Position numbers and translations under genes: made by a program
Shown: positions 63,643 to 64,000 of the stretch, one piece after another
Position numbering within the stretch: the stretch's first letter is position 1
How the letters are laid out: the number at the start of each line of letters is the position of its first letter
DNA from: Agromyces subbeticus DSM 16689
GTDB taxonomy: Bacteria; Actinomycetota; Actinomycetes; Actinomycetales; Microbacteriaceae
NCBI RefSeq assembly: GCF_000421565.1
Contig: NZ_ATXG01000001.1
Span: forward strand, 682,001-746,000
Direction of reading: 5' to 3'
Length of the DNA stretch: 64,000 bases
Notes under the pieces: model-generated
What the model saw: only the letters and a program-made list of their open reading frames with translations
Databases searched by the model: none
What the model was told of the DNA's origin: nothing

Positions 63643-64000
63643 GTGGACATCGTCGCAGTGCACAACACCCTGAAGGTCCGACCCCGCGATGCGTGGCCAC
63701 TCGGTGCGTCACATGTCGATCTGGCCGCGGCGGGCAACCAGGCGGAGATCGGCCAGCTGGTGCTCCGCGCGGCTGCGCCGACCCGCGGGGTCCCCATCTC
63801 GTCGACCCCGCTGACCGGCCCCGATGGGGCGACACTGCCGGTGGAGCTGTTCCGCCAGCACTACATCCGCGTCGAGCGGGTGACGACGCCGGCATTCGAG
63901 CCCGGCTGGTACCCCGACGCGCTCGAGCCGCTGACGGGCACGATCGATCTCGAGGCGGACACCAACCTGTCGGTGTGGCTGAAGGTCCACGTGCCCGAAG
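63643..64000 (+). CDS. DUF4091-like glycosidase, N-terminal part (runs off the window)
   Basis: From GTG 63643 the frame is open to the end (119 codons). The sequence VELFRQHYIRVERVTTPAFEPGWYPDALEPL and the closing LSVWLKVHVPE match the N-terminal domain of DUF4091-type glycoside-hydrolase-like proteins. It starts two bases after the DUF5107 stop, so it belongs to the sugar operon. The catalytic part is beyond the window. Confidence 0.65.
   Translation, partial: MDIVAVHNTLKVRPRDAWPLGASHVDLAAAGNQAEIGQLVLRAAAPTRGVPISSTPLTGPDGATLPVELFRQHYIRVERVTTPAFEPGWYPDALEPLTGTIDLEADTNLSVWLKVHVPE

Overview
The window is very GC-rich (roughly 70% by eye), densely coded, and uses GTG/TTG starts, TANNNT -10 boxes and leaderless starts. 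Together with class Ib nrdHIEF, mycobacterial-type LacI/TetR/LAL regulators, LAxTG-type sorting signals and F420/PPOX-type flavoproteins, this points to a high-GC actinobacterium, most likely Microbacteriaceae (Agromyces/Microbacterium-like). This is an inference from gene style; no 16S or ribosomal genes are present.

Layout. 1-2.7 kb: end of an MFS transporter, an unknown gene and a LacI-type regulator. 2.7-13.3 kb: a pentose (L-arabinose-type) locus. One operon holds a class II aldolase with an H1-like tail plus a three-gene monosaccharide ABC transporter. The second holds araD-araB-araA and a second LacI regulator. Two different palindromic operators mark the two promoters. 13.5-20.4 kb: ordinary housekeeping and surface genes (VOC protein, HhH DNA glycosylase-like protein, hydrolase, lipoprotein, LAESG surface protein, large LAL/LuxR regulator).

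20.4-25.5 kb: the class Ib ribonucleotide reductase operon nrdH-nrdI-nrdE-nrdF, preceded by paired NrdR boxes and a cluster of DnaA-box-like sites. It is interrupted between nrdE and nrdF by a free-standing GIY-YIG/NUMOD3 homing endonuclease gene. 25.5-36.6 kb: accessory DNA with lower GC. It starts at the nrdF stop, and a decayed copy of the nrdF 3' end lies 2.5 kb downstream. It carries a serine hydrolase, a frameshifted membrane gene, a GHKL ATPase fused to a PD-(D/E)XK-like nuclease, a 2-TM protein of unknown function, an HNH protein, a small membrane protein, a truncated alkD and a partial duplication of a SUMF1-like gene. This looks like a defence/mobile hot spot.

37.4-50 kb: small transcription units each with its own regulator (TetR/DUF1048, TetR/DUF6326, ArsR/SRPBCC), assorted small enzymes, and a tight three-gene set of a KAS III-like synthase, a haem-oxygenase-like di-iron oxidase and a membrane-associated protein. 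A stand-alone fumarate-reductase-type flavoprotein follows, divergent from a LysR gene. 51.4-53.8 kb: a strikingly compact operon of a triple-repeat Gly/Asp-rich small protein, a JmjC/cupin oxygenase and a sucrase/ferredoxin-like Fe-S protein, which looks like a modified-peptide system. 54-57 kb: transglycosylase, imine-reductase-like dehydrogenase with its TetR regulator, YdeI-like protein. 57.3-64 kb: a CUT1-type sugar ABC operon with a DUF5107/TPR protein and the start of a DUF4091-like glycosidase, running off the window end.

No rRNA, tRNA or CRISPR array was recognised. All family assignments are from reading the translated sequence, without database searches.
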